Assembly: GCA_030639165.1 (NCBI GenBank)
Contig: DAOWDF010000134.1
Location: 1 to 6,561, forward strand
From: Alphaproteobacteria bacterium
GTDB taxonomy: Bacteria > Pseudomonadota > Alphaproteobacteria > Micavibrionales > Micavibrionaceae
Direction: 5' to 3'
Length of the DNA: 6,561 nt
The position numbers and the translations under genes were made by a program. Below, piece after piece: positions 1-6,274 of the stretch (the first letter of the stretch is position 1; the number at the start of each line of letters is the position of its first letter). Under the pieces are notes generated by a model. That model was not told where the DNA came from. It saw only the letters and a list, made by a program, of their open reading frames with translations, and did no database searches.

Positions 1-1371
1 GCGCAGCGAAAGCTTGCATGGCGCGGGGTTGCGACGGGTGATAGTCGCGTAGTAGTGGGCGCTCGCTCTGCATTATTTTTGCCCTATAAAAACCTTGGCT
101 TGATTATAGTGGATGAGGAACATGACCCCGCCTATAAGCAGGAAGATGGCGTGATATATAATGCGCGTGATATGGCGATTGTGCGCGGGCATCTTGGAAA
201 GATTCCTGTATGCCTAGCCTCGGCTACGCCCTCGCTTGAAACTATGATTAATGCATGGGATGGGCGGTATAAGCATATAGTATTAGAAAGCCGCTATGGT
301 GGAGCTGTTCTGCCTGAAATTTCGGTGGTGGATTTGCGGAGCGATAAGCCTGATCGTCAGTGTTTTCTTTCTAAGTCTGTAATTGATGCGGTGCAGAAGA
401 ATTTGGATGATGGAGAGCAATCTCTCTTGTTTTTGAACCGCCGTGGTTATGCGCCGCTTACCTTATGCCGAACTTGTGGGCATCGGATGGAGTGTCCGCG
501 CTGCACCGCTTGGCTCGTGGAGCATAAGCGCTCAGGGCGTTTGCATTGCCACCATTGTGATTATCATGTTTCTATTCCGAAGGATTGCCCTGAATGCGAT
601 GATAAGGATAGTTTTGCCGCCTGTGGCCCCGGGGTGGAACGGATTTTCGAGGAAGCTAAGCTTAATTTTCCTGATGCGCGGATTATGATACTGGCTAGTG
701 ATACTGCGGAGAGTAATGATGAGCTAAAAGCTATGCTGGCAACAGTTATTGCGGGTGAGGTCGATATTATTATTGGCACGCAGATTATTGCTAAAGGGCA
801 TCATTTCCCTAACCTTACTTTTGTTGGGGTGGTTGATGCTGATCTGGGGTTAAAGGGTGGAGATCTTCGTGCGGCGGAGCGCACTTATCAGATGTTACAA
901 CAAGTTGCAGGGCGCGCAGGTAGAGAGCAAAAGCGCGGGCATGTGATGTTGCAAAGCTGGATGCCGGATCACCGGATTATGAAGGCGATGGCTAGCTCTT
1001 CAAATGGTGGTGGTCGTGATGATTTTTTGGCTGTAGAGGCAGGCGAGCGTGAGGCTGCAAATATGCCGCCTTACAGCCGTTTGGCGGGGATTATAATTTC
1101 TGGCCGCGACGAGTCTCAGGTTCTTGATGTCGCCAAAGCATTGGGGCGCACAGCTCCGCAAGGTATCAGTGCGGATGGGCTTAAGATTCAAACGCTAGGG
1201 CCAGCGCCAGCGCCTATGGCACGTCTGCGTGGAAATTACCGCCATCGTTTATTGGTGCGCGCGGATAAGGCAATCGACATACAAAAAACTATTAGCCATT
1301 GGGTAGGAGGCGTTAAAACTCCGTCAAATGTTCGTGTTTATATCGACATTGACCCCATGAGCTTCCTCTAG
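1..1371 (+). CDS. priA: Primosomal protein N' (PriA helicase), 5'-truncated by window edge
   Basis: This is the C-terminal part of PriA, the superfamily 2 DNA helicase that restarts stalled replication forks by recognising fork structures and loading the primosome. The frame is open from base 1, so the GTG at 55 is internal and the true start lies outside. There are 456 residues here; E. coli PriA has about 730, so roughly the first third is missing. Visible landmarks, numbered from base 1, are the GxRSALF segment (20-26), Walker B DEEH (38-41), SATPS (75-79), eight zinc-ligand cysteines in four CxxC pairs between about 156 and 199, the GTQIIAKGHHFPN helicase motif (259-271), QVAGRAGR (motif VI, 301-308) and the family ending DIDPMSFL. 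The C-terminus is intact, with no frameshift. The next gene is convergent, so priA should terminate within the following spacer. Identification is secure. Confidence 0.97.
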   Translation, partial: AQRKLAWRGVATGDSRVVVGARSALFLPYKNLGLIIVDEEHDPAYKQEDGVIYNARDMAIVRGHLGKIPVCLASATPSLETMINAWDGRYKHIVLESRYGGAVLPEISVVDLRSDKPDRQCFLSKSVIDAVQKNLDDGEQSLLFLNRRGYAPLTLCRTCGHRMECPRCTAWLVEHKRSGRLHCHHCDYHVSIPKDCPECDDKDSFAACGPGVERIFEEAKLNFPDARIMILASDTAESNDELKAMLATVIAGEVDIIIGTQIIAKGHHFPNLTFVGVVDADLGLKGGDLRAAERTYQMLQQVAGRAGREQKRGHVMLQSWMPDHRIMKAMASSSNGGGRDDFLAVEAGEREAANMPPYSRLAGIIISGRDESQVLDVAKALGRTAPQGISADGLKIQTLGPAPAPMARLRGNYRHRLLVRADKAIDIQKTISHWVGGVKTPSNVRVYIDIDPMSFL

Positions 1372-1388
1372 TCTGCGTCATTTCCCCC

Positions 1389-1417
1389 TATACGTTGTTA
1401 TTCGTTTCTAACGTATA
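1389..1417. repeat. 8-bp perfect inverted repeat just after priA
   Basis: TATACGTT at 1389-1396 is perfectly inverted as AACGTATA at 1410-1417, with a 13-base loop. It starts 18 bases after the priA stop. It could fold at the priA mRNA 3' end, or could be a protein-binding dyad. The stem is AT-rich and no T-run follows on the plus strand, so a standard intrinsic terminator is doubtful. Confidence 0.4.
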
Positions 1418-1596
1418 AAAATACGTGTCGTCACTCATGCCTAGTATAGAGAAAAATTACTTTGACTAAGTATTAGGTAAATGTGGCTACTCTTCGCCTT
1501 ATTTAAGAAAAGGTCTTGAGCCGTACATAAATGCAGTTTGCTCTAAGTATAGCAGGAATTGCTGAGGTGAAATCTTGCTAGTGTATGACAATTAAG

Positions 1597-1627
1597 ATCT
1601 CTCCGCTCCTTTTTAGTCGGTAGAGAT
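1597..1627. repeat. Imperfect hairpin between the convergent genes, possible terminator
   Basis: ATCTCTCCG at 1597-1605 pairs with CGG (1618-1620) and AGAGAT (1622-1627), leaving a single bulged T at 1621 and a 12-base loop. It lies 23 bases beyond the stop of the minus-strand gene, where that gene's terminator would be expected. Neither strand shows a T-run after the stem, so its role as a terminator is an inference from position only. Confidence 0.4.
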
Positions 1628-1650
1628 GACAAACGTTGTGATGGGTAAGG

Positions 1651-3087
1651 TTAACGTGTCAACCTCTTAGGCTTATCATAGAACACTGTGTTTTTATCAT
1701 CGGTATAGATATTGCCGATATCGTAGTTATATTGATGGCGGTAGATGTAGGCTATGTTGGCCATTCTGGTTTTGCTGCTTGACCAGAGGTTGTATTTTTC
1801 ATCAATGACATGACGGGATATATGCGGGTAGGCTGATCTTAGCGTGTTATCAATATTGCGCGTAAATGCGTTATTGAAGTTTGGCGACATTATAACATTG
1901 GCAATCAATAGTGATCCGTCTTTTAGGTGATCCTTTACATGCATGAAAAATTCTTTGGTTACCAGATGTTCAGGGATGCTAAGCCCGCCAAGGTAAGCAT
2001 CTAATAATATAAGGTCGAACTTCTTATCGGTAGAGTTTAAGTATGCTCGCGCAGGTTTAGCGATGAATGTTTTATTATCACCGATTGGCTCATGCAGGAT
2101 GTGTTCTTCCGAAATTTCTAGCAAATCCTTATCTATATCTACATATATATAGTTGTTGTTTTTATCTTCGTGACCAAAGGTAAAGCCGCCTGCGCCAATT
2201 ACCAGTATATCTTTGGCAGGGCTTGCGCTTAAAATTGGGTGGATGGCTATGCGCTCTATAAATTCTGCGTAGCTATGCTTTTCGCGGTAGTCATTATATT
2301 TGGAGGAATGGTTGCGGTTTATATAAAGCATGCGATCGCCATTATCTAATGTTGTTGCGGTGATCATATTATACTGGTTGTTCTTTTTGATGTTGTATTT
2401 TTCCATTATCAGATCTGAATTGAAAGTCATGGCGCAGATTGCTATGACCATGGAGTAGATCACGGGAGCAGAGAGCTTGTTCTTGGAGAGCATAATAACA
2501 AGAATGGATAGCAGCACAAAATTCACCACTACGGTTTGGTGAACTCCAAATGTTGCCATGAGGAATATTGTTGAGAATATGGCCCCCATGAATGAGCCTA
2601 ATGTAGAGAAAAACAGCATCTTGCCAGTTATCTGCGATAGTTTTTGTTTGGAGAAAAAATTGCTGACTAGTGGTACTGTCTGGCCAAGTAAATATACTGG
2701 TATTACTAGGAACAGGGCAGAATAAAGGGATGTTTGTATCAGGCGGTTTTCTATGCCCATTTCTGGCATTAACAAAAAGAAGCTGCGTATATATTCATGT
2801 GACATGCCGATAAGCAATATAGTTGAAGCGATTAAAATATTAAGGACAAGCTTTTTGCGCACTGTTATATAGTGGCCAAATATCTTGTGCGGTTTATAGT
2901 TTCCTCCAAATTGATAGCCGAAGGCTAGTGGCATTAAAACTGCTGCAATGATAATGGACATGGTGTCAGTGCCGCTGCCGATATAGGGGACAGTCTGGCG
3001 GATGGCGAGTAATTCACTTGAAAGCACGACATAGCCTTCGATAACTATTATAATAAAGAGTAATAATGTGTGGTTTATTGTTTTCAT
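1651..3087 (-). CDS. Membrane-fused spermidine-synthase-like (aminopropyltransferase-fold) protein
   Basis: With the chosen start this is a 478-residue protein. Residues 1-225 form about seven membrane segments (near 7-26, 42-62, 79-96, 117-140, 158-180, 183-201, 207-223). An early SELLAIRQTVPYIGS stretch followed by GYQFGG resembles the N-terminal domain of membrane-bound 'fused MFS/spermidine synthase' proteins. From about 235 a soluble Rossmann domain follows: QYNMI (238-242) and SYAE (272-275) match the YQ and YHE landmarks, IGAGGFTFG (297-305) is the nucleotide-binding loop, VDID (316-319) the acidic end of the second strand, and LLDAYLGG then IPEHL (361-375) the active-site region. True spermidine synthases have GGGDGG and DxxD; here both key aspartates appear replaced, so the substrate is uncertain. 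Start choice: ATG at 3087 has a GGA six bases upstream; ATG at 3093 abuts that GGA, and starts nearer 3180 would run across the divergent gene's start. DNA is AT-rich relative to priA. Confidence 0.85.
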   Translation of the reverse strand: MKTINHTLLLFIIIVIEGYVVLSSELLAIRQTVPYIGSGTDTMSIIIAAVLMPLAFGYQFGGNYKPHKIFGHYITVRKKLVLNILIASTILLIGMSHEYIRSFFLLMPEMGIENRLIQTSLYSALFLVIPVYLLGQTVPLVSNFFSKQKLSQITGKMLFFSTLGSFMGAIFSTIFLMATFGVHQTVVVNFVLLSILVIMLSKNKLSAPVIYSMVIAICAMTFNSDLIMEKYNIKKNNQYNMITATTLDNGDRMLYINRNHSSKYNDYREKHSYAEFIERIAIHPILSASPAKDILVIGAGGFTFGHEDKNNNYIYVDIDKDLLEISEEHILHEPIGDNKTFIAKPARAYLNSTDKKFDLILLDAYLGGLSIPEHLVTKEFFMHVKDHLKDGSLLIANVIMSPNFNNAFTRNIDNTLRSAYPHISRHVIDEKYNLWSSSKTRMANIAYIYRHQYNYDIGNIYTDDKNTVFYDKPKRLTR

Positions 3088-3128
3088 GCTCATTCCAAAG
3101 TAATGCAGTTTGTTGTATAGGGTATAGT
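3088..3128. promoter_or_regulatory. Divergent start region shared by the two membrane-protein genes
   Basis: Only 41 bases separate the two opposed start codons, so at least one promoter must overlap the other gene's coding sequence. TATAG occurs twice in close succession at 3116-3127, immediately before the plus-strand start. No convincing -35/-10 pair could be fixed on either strand. The geometry suggests joint regulation, which is inference. Confidence 0.4.
3119..3122 (+). promoter_or_regulatory. Ribosome binding site fixing the TraX-like gene start
   Basis: AGGG ends six bases before ATG at 3129. This favours that start over the upstream in-frame ATG at 3066, which would lie inside the opposing gene and would add a segment unlike the family's N-terminus. 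Confidence 0.6.
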
Positions 3129-3953
3129 ATGAATAAAATTTTACCAAGCGCATTAACATCATATGACCTAATAAAATCATTGGCTATTGTGCTTATGATT
3201 ACCGACCATGTGGGGCATCATTTCTACCCTGATGAAATGTGGTTTCGTGTCATTGGTAGGCTTTGTATTCCGATTTGGTTCTTCTTGATTGGTTATGCCA
3301 GAACTACGGAAGTTCCAAAAAGTTTGTGGATTGCTGGGGTGATTGTTACGCTTTCGGCTATTATATCGGGGCAGTTTCTATTACCGCTCAATATTTTGTT
3401 TGCGATTGTTATTGCTAGATTCTGTCGCCAATCTCTGGTTAATCGCAGTTTTTACTCGGCAGATGGTTTGCGCGGTATGTATCTTGTCTTGCTGTTCTCG
3501 ACCTTTCCTAGTGCAGTTTTATTTGAGTATGGAACTTCTGCTATGTTGCTTGTGCTAGTGGGGTATATGGTTCGGAATAAAGATGAAATATCTCAGAAGA
3601 TAGAACCGCAATATTTGAGAATATTTGCTGGTGTGGTGTTCTTCTCATTCTTTATTATTCAAGGGATAGGGCTGCCGTCAGTATCGGCAAGCCAAGCGTT
3701 ATCTATGATGGCGGGCTTTGGCGTTGTTGGGTTGATATTGTGGAATTTCAAGCCAGTGGAATATAAAAATGCTCCGCGCCATATGGCTCCATCTATTATT
3801 AAGCTATTGCAGTTTACTGGGCGTAGGACGCTGGAAATATATGTTGTTCATTTAGTGTTGTTCCGCGGCATATCTATGTATTTATACCCAGATAAATATA
3901 GCTTTATGCAGTGGGATTACGTTCCATCTAGTGTTATCTCAATGTTTATGTAG
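3129..3953 (+). CDS. TraX-family integral membrane protein (putative acyltransferase)
   Basis: This is a 274-residue, very hydrophobic protein with about eight membrane segments. The N-terminus carries the TraX-family signature: a hydrophobic helix leading to DHVGHHFYP (26-34), then RVIGRLCIP (40-48) and FFLIGY (51-56). LNILFAIVIAR (87-97) follows, and near the C-terminus GRRTLEIYVVHLVLF (231-245), which resembles the closing histidine-containing segment of membrane acyltransferases. TraX of the F plasmid N-acetylates pilin and is about 250 residues long, so the length fits. No conjugation or pilin gene is in this window, so the acceptor here is unknown; chromosomal TraX-like proteins may modify other envelope molecules. 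The gene is divergent from the synthase-like gene and in line with atpH 111 bases downstream. Its DNA is AT-rich like its divergent partner. Family assignment is by eye from motifs. Confidence 0.8.
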   Translation: MNKILPSALTSYDLIKSLAIVLMITDHVGHHFYPDEMWFRVIGRLCIPIWFFLIGYARTTEVPKSLWIAGVIVTLSAIISGQFLLPLNILFAIVIARFCRQSLVNRSFYSADGLRGMYLVLLFSTFPSAVLFEYGTSAMLLVLVGYMVRNKDEISQKIEPQYLRIFAGVVFFSFFIIQGIGLPSVSASQALSMMAGFGVVGLILWNFKPVEYKNAPRHMAPSIIKLLQFTGRRTLEIYVVHLVLFRGISMYLYPDKYSFMQWDYVPSSVISMFM

Positions 3954-4064
3954 TTGAATAAATTATGCGCGGTATAAAAAAGATGCAAAAAGCTTGTCAG
4001 GCGTTAATCGGTATGCTATTTCTCCCCCGATAAGTTTAGTATATATAAAAAAAGGGCTAATATT
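3954..4064 (+). promoter_or_regulatory. Leader and presumed promoter region of the atpHA genes
   Basis: This 111-base spacer precedes atpH. Possible promoter pieces are TATAAA at 3973-3978, TTGTCA at 3994-3999 and an AT-rich TATATA at 4040-4045, but none forms a well-spaced -35/-10 pair that I would trust. A weak hairpin is possible between TTAATCGG (4004-4011) and CCGATAA (4027-4033) with one bulged A. No clear terminator for the upstream TraX-like gene is visible, so readthrough into atpH cannot be excluded. Confidence 0.4.
4051..4056 (+). promoter_or_regulatory. Ribosome binding site for the TTG start of atpH
   Basis: AAAGGG ends eight bases before the TTG at 4065. It decides the start, because the next in-frame ATG would remove about 39 residues, including the conserved RYAGALIDLA helix of the delta subunit. 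Confidence 0.7.
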
Positions 4065-4655
4065 TTGACATCGTCAGTTTCGTCTGTTGTACTTTCCCGT
4101 TACGCTGGGGCTCTTATTGATTTAGCTGAAGAAGCTAAGGCAGTAGAAAAGGTTCAAAAAGATTTTGCAGATATTGCGGCTATGATTGCTGGATCTGATG
4201 ATCTTGCATCTGTAATTTCTTCACCGCTTATTAGTCAGCAAAAACAAGAGAACATTATTAGTGATATTGCCAAAAAGGCAAAGCTACATAAATTGACTAG
4301 TAACTTCCTTAATGTATTGGTTGAAAACCGTCGTTTAAATGCGCTTGAGGGTGTTATTAAATCGTATAATCAGGAAATGTCTAAGCGCTCAGGAGAAGTA
4401 TCAGTTCGTGTTGAAACATCGGCTAAACTTACTTCGGCGCAGGAAAAAGAGTTTCAGAGTAAAATTTCAGGGGCTATAGGCTCTGATGTGTCGATAGAGA
4501 CGCACGTTACTCCAGAGATAATGGGTGGCAGTATAATTACAATCGGATCTTATATGATAGATGATTCGGTTCGCCGTAAGCTGGAGCGTCTAGGCTCGGC
4601 TTTAAAGCAAAGTTCAAATTCAAATACAAATCAAAACTTGAAAGAGGTAGTATAA
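4065..4655 (+). CDS. atpH: ATP synthase F1 subunit delta
   Basis: The delta subunit (called OSCP in mitochondria) sits on top of the F1 head and ties it to the peripheral stalk b subunits. The 196-residue product shows the family N-terminal helix SRYAGALIDLAEEA (11-24), SSPLIS (52-57), NFLNVLVENRR (80-90) in the helical domain, and the C-terminal signature IMGGSIITIGSYMIDDSVRRKL (split as IMGGSIITIG 152-161 and SYMIDDSVRRKL 162-173). It is longer than the E. coli protein (177 residues), partly through a Ser/Asn-rich tail (183-191) encoded by a short tandem repeat. Translation starts at a rare TTG supported by a good ribosome binding site. Its TAA stop shares one base with the atpA ATG, pointing to translational coupling. 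Identification is secure. Confidence 0.95.
   Translation: MTSSVSSVVLSRYAGALIDLAEEAKAVEKVQKDFADIAAMIAGSDDLASVISSPLISQQKQENIISDIAKKAKLHKLTSNFLNVLVENRRLNALEGVIKSYNQEMSKRSGEVSVRVETSAKLTSAQEKEFQSKISGAIGSDVSIETHVTPEIMGGSIITIGSYMIDDSVRRKLERLGSALKQSSNSNTNQNLKEVV
4614..4631 (+). repeat. Three-copy 6-bp tandem repeat at the 3' end of atpH
   Basis: TCAAAT occurs twice in tandem (4614-4619, 4620-4625), followed by one variant copy ACAAAT (4626-4631). It is in frame and encodes alternating Ser/Thr and Asn residues in the tail of the delta subunit. It ends ten bases before the AAAGAGG ribosome binding site (4641-4647) of atpA. Copy-number change would not shift the frame. Confidence 0.7.
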
Positions 4656-6202
4656 TGGAAATTCGTGCAGCAGAAATTTCGGATATTTTAAAGAAACAAA
4701 TCGCGGACTTTGGCGCTAACGCCGATGTAGCGGAAATTGGTCAAGTATTGTCAATTGGTGATGGTGTGGCTCGCGTTTATGGTCTTGATAATGTTCAAGC
4801 TGGTGAGATGGTTGAATTCGCTAGTGGCGTTAAGGGCATGGCTCTTAACCTTGAGGCTGACAATGTTGGTGTTGTTCTGTTCGGTAATGACCGTGATATT
4901 AAAGAAGGCGATATCGTTCGCAGAACTGGCCAAATCGTTGAAGTGCCAACTGGCCGTGAACTGCTTGGTCGCGTTGTTGATGCACTGGGTAATCCTATTG
5001 ATGGTAAAGGCCCGCTTAAGGCTAGCTCATCTAGCCGTATCGAAGTTAAAGCTCCGGGTATTATTCCACGTAAATCTGTGCATGAGCCAATGCAAACAGG
5101 TCTTAAGGCAATTGACGCACTTGTGCCAATTGGCCGTGGCCAGCGTGAGCTTATCATTGGTGACCGTCAAACAGGTAAAACTGCGGTGGCTGTTGATGCT
5201 ATTATTAATCAGAAAACAATTAATAAGTCTAAGAATGAAAAAGAACATCTATATTGTGTTTATGTTTCTATTGGGCAGAAGCGCTCAACTGTAGCGCAGC
5301 TGGTTAAGGAATTAGAAGAACAGGGCGCGATGGAATATTCTATCGTTGTTGCTGCTACAGCTTCTGATCCTGCGCCTTTGCAGTTCTTAGCACCATATTG
5401 TGGCGCTGCGATGGGTGAATATTTCCGTGATAACGGTATGCACTCACTTGTTATCTATGATGACTTGTCTAAGCAAGCTGTTGCGTATCGTCAAATGTCA
5501 TTGCTACTTCGTCGCCCTCCAGGTCGTGAAGCATATCCTGGTGATGTTTTCTATATTCACTCCCGTTTGCTTGAGCGTGCATGTAAGCTTTCTGATGAGC
5601 ATGGCGGCGGTTCTATGACTGCATTGCCGATCATCGAGACTCAGTCAGGTGATATTTCTGCATATATCCCAACTAACGTGATTTCGATTACTGATGGTCA
5701 GATATTCTTGGAAACTGGTCTGTTCTTTAAAGGTATTCGTCCGGCGATTGATGTCGGTGCGTCTGTGTCACGTGTTGGCTCGGCTGCGCAAATCAAGGCT
5801 ATGAAGCAGGTTGCCGGTACTATTAAGCTGGATCTTGCGCAATATCGTGAGATGGAAGCATTCGCGCAGTTTGCCTCTGATTTGGATGCGTCAACGCAGC
5901 AACTTCTTGCTCGTGGTGCGCGTCTTACCTTGCTGCTTAAGCAGCCACAATATAGCCCGCTAGCGGTTGAAGATCAGGTTGTTGTTCTTTTCGCAGGTAC
6001 TCGCGGATATCTTGATGGGGTTGAGCTTGATCAGGTTGAAGCTTATGAACATCGTTTGCTTGAAACAATGCGTAGTTCGGGCGCGGATATTTTGAAGAAA
6101 ATAGCGCAAGAGCAAAAAATTAGTGAAGATATTGAGGGAGAATTGAAAACATTCCTTGAAGATTTCACTAAGTCATTTTCTGCTGCAAAAGAAGCTGCTT
6201 AA
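4655..6202 (+). CDS. atpA: ATP synthase F1 subunit alpha
   Basis: Alpha forms the catalytic hexamer of F1 with beta and carries the non-catalytic nucleotide sites. The 515-residue length is normal for the family. Landmarks are the N-terminal delta-contact helix, the beta-barrel domain (about 25-95), Walker A GDRQTGKT (169-176), SIGQKRSTVAQLV (205-217), VIYDDLSKQA (266-275), LLLRRPPGREAYPGD (283-297) and SVSRVGSAAQ (370-379), which includes the arginine finger Arg373 that reaches into the catalytic site on beta. The residues before LYCVYVSIGQ resemble the charged insert of alphaproteobacterial and mitochondrial alpha subunits. The ATG overlaps the atpH stop by one base (TAATG), and AAAGAGG lies seven bases upstream. 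The gene is intact with no missing catalytic residue. The next gene is not atpG as usual but a lipoprotein gene, so the operon may be split or interrupted here. Confidence 0.98.
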   Translation: MEIRAAEISDILKKQIADFGANADVAEIGQVLSIGDGVARVYGLDNVQAGEMVEFASGVKGMALNLEADNVGVVLFGNDRDIKEGDIVRRTGQIVEVPTGRELLGRVVDALGNPIDGKGPLKASSSSRIEVKAPGIIPRKSVHEPMQTGLKAIDALVPIGRGQRELIIGDRQTGKTAVAVDAIINQKTINKSKNEKEHLYCVYVSIGQKRSTVAQLVKELEEQGAMEYSIVVAATASDPAPLQFLAPYCGAAMGEYFRDNGMHSLVIYDDLSKQAVAYRQMSLLLRRPPGREAYPGDVFYIHSRLLERACKLSDEHGGGSMTALPIIETQSGDISAYIPTNVISITDGQIFLETGLFFKGIRPAIDVGASVSRVGSAAQIKAMKQVAGTIKLDLAQYREMEAFAQFASDLDASTQQLLARGARLTLLLKQPQYSPLAVEDQVVVLFAGTRGYLDGVELDQVEAYEHRLLETMRSSGADILKKIAQEQKISEDIEGELKTFLEDFTKSFSAAKEAA

Positions 6203-6206
6203 GATA

Positions 6207-6254
6207 GTTACAAGTAGTGAGTTGCAAGTTTGAAGATTCTTGTAACGTGCAACT
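6207..6254 (+). promoter_or_regulatory. Competing hairpin arms in the atpA-lipoprotein spacer
   Basis: Four arms can be seen: A GTTACAAG (6207-6214), B AGTTGCAAG (6220-6228), C CTTGTAAC (6239-6246) and D TGCAACT (6248-6254). A pairs perfectly with C over 8 bp. B pairs with C over 8 bp with one G-U and a 10-base loop. AGTTGCA of B pairs perfectly with D over 7 bp. These pairings compete, apart from A:C plus B:D, which would be a pseudoknot. No T-run follows, so it is not an obvious terminator; mRNA stability, processing or a switch are alternatives. Function is inference. Confidence 0.45.
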
Positions 6255-6274
6255 AGAAAAGAAAGAGTGTAGGT

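Larger units (their letters stand above)
1372..1650. other. Gene-free spacer between convergent priA and the minus-strand synthase-like gene
   Basis: This spacer of about 280 bases lies between two genes that point at each other. No convincing gene, tRNA or transposase remnant is visible. It holds two short inverted repeats, annotated separately, and a 12-codon micro-ORF at 1481-1519 that I do not call a gene. Transcripts from both sides should end here, but no classic GC-rich stem followed by a T-run is present on either strand. Confidence 0.7.

Noticed and set aside
564..779. Minus-strand open frame inside priA, and others at 443-688 (plus) and 1000-1191 (minus)
   Set aside because: They overlap conserved PriA zinc-binding and helicase motifs and show no independent coding signs.
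1481..1519. 12-codon micro-ORF MWLLFALFKKRS, with AGG four bases upstream and TTGACT at 1462-1467
   Set aside because: The hydrophobic then basic pattern is suggestive of a tiny membrane peptide, but at 12 residues it is expected by chance and no good -10 box follows the TTGACT.
3066..3128. Upstream in-frame ATG extending the TraX-like protein by 21 residues
   Set aside because: It lies inside the opposing gene's start, has a non-family N-terminus, and the AGGG site clearly favours ATG 3129.
3088..3180. Longer start for the minus-strand synthase-like protein (up to 31 extra residues)
   Set aside because: It would overlap the divergent gene's first 52 bases, and the family's first membrane segment starts just after the chosen ATG; ATG 3093 has its GGA too close.
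1372..4064. Insertion sequence or integron explanation for the gene pair between priA and atpH
   Set aside because: I saw no transposase, integrase, terminal inverted repeats or target-site duplication flanking the pair.
3954..4064. Riboswitch or tRNA in the atpH leader
   Set aside because: Only one weak bulged hairpin is present, and no known aptamer or cloverleaf pattern could be traced.
4737..5294. Long plus-strand open frame inside atpA, plus minus-strand frames at 4795-5157 and 5027-5248
   Set aside because: These are alternative-frame shadows of the strongly conserved atpA coding sequence, with no recognisable protein features.
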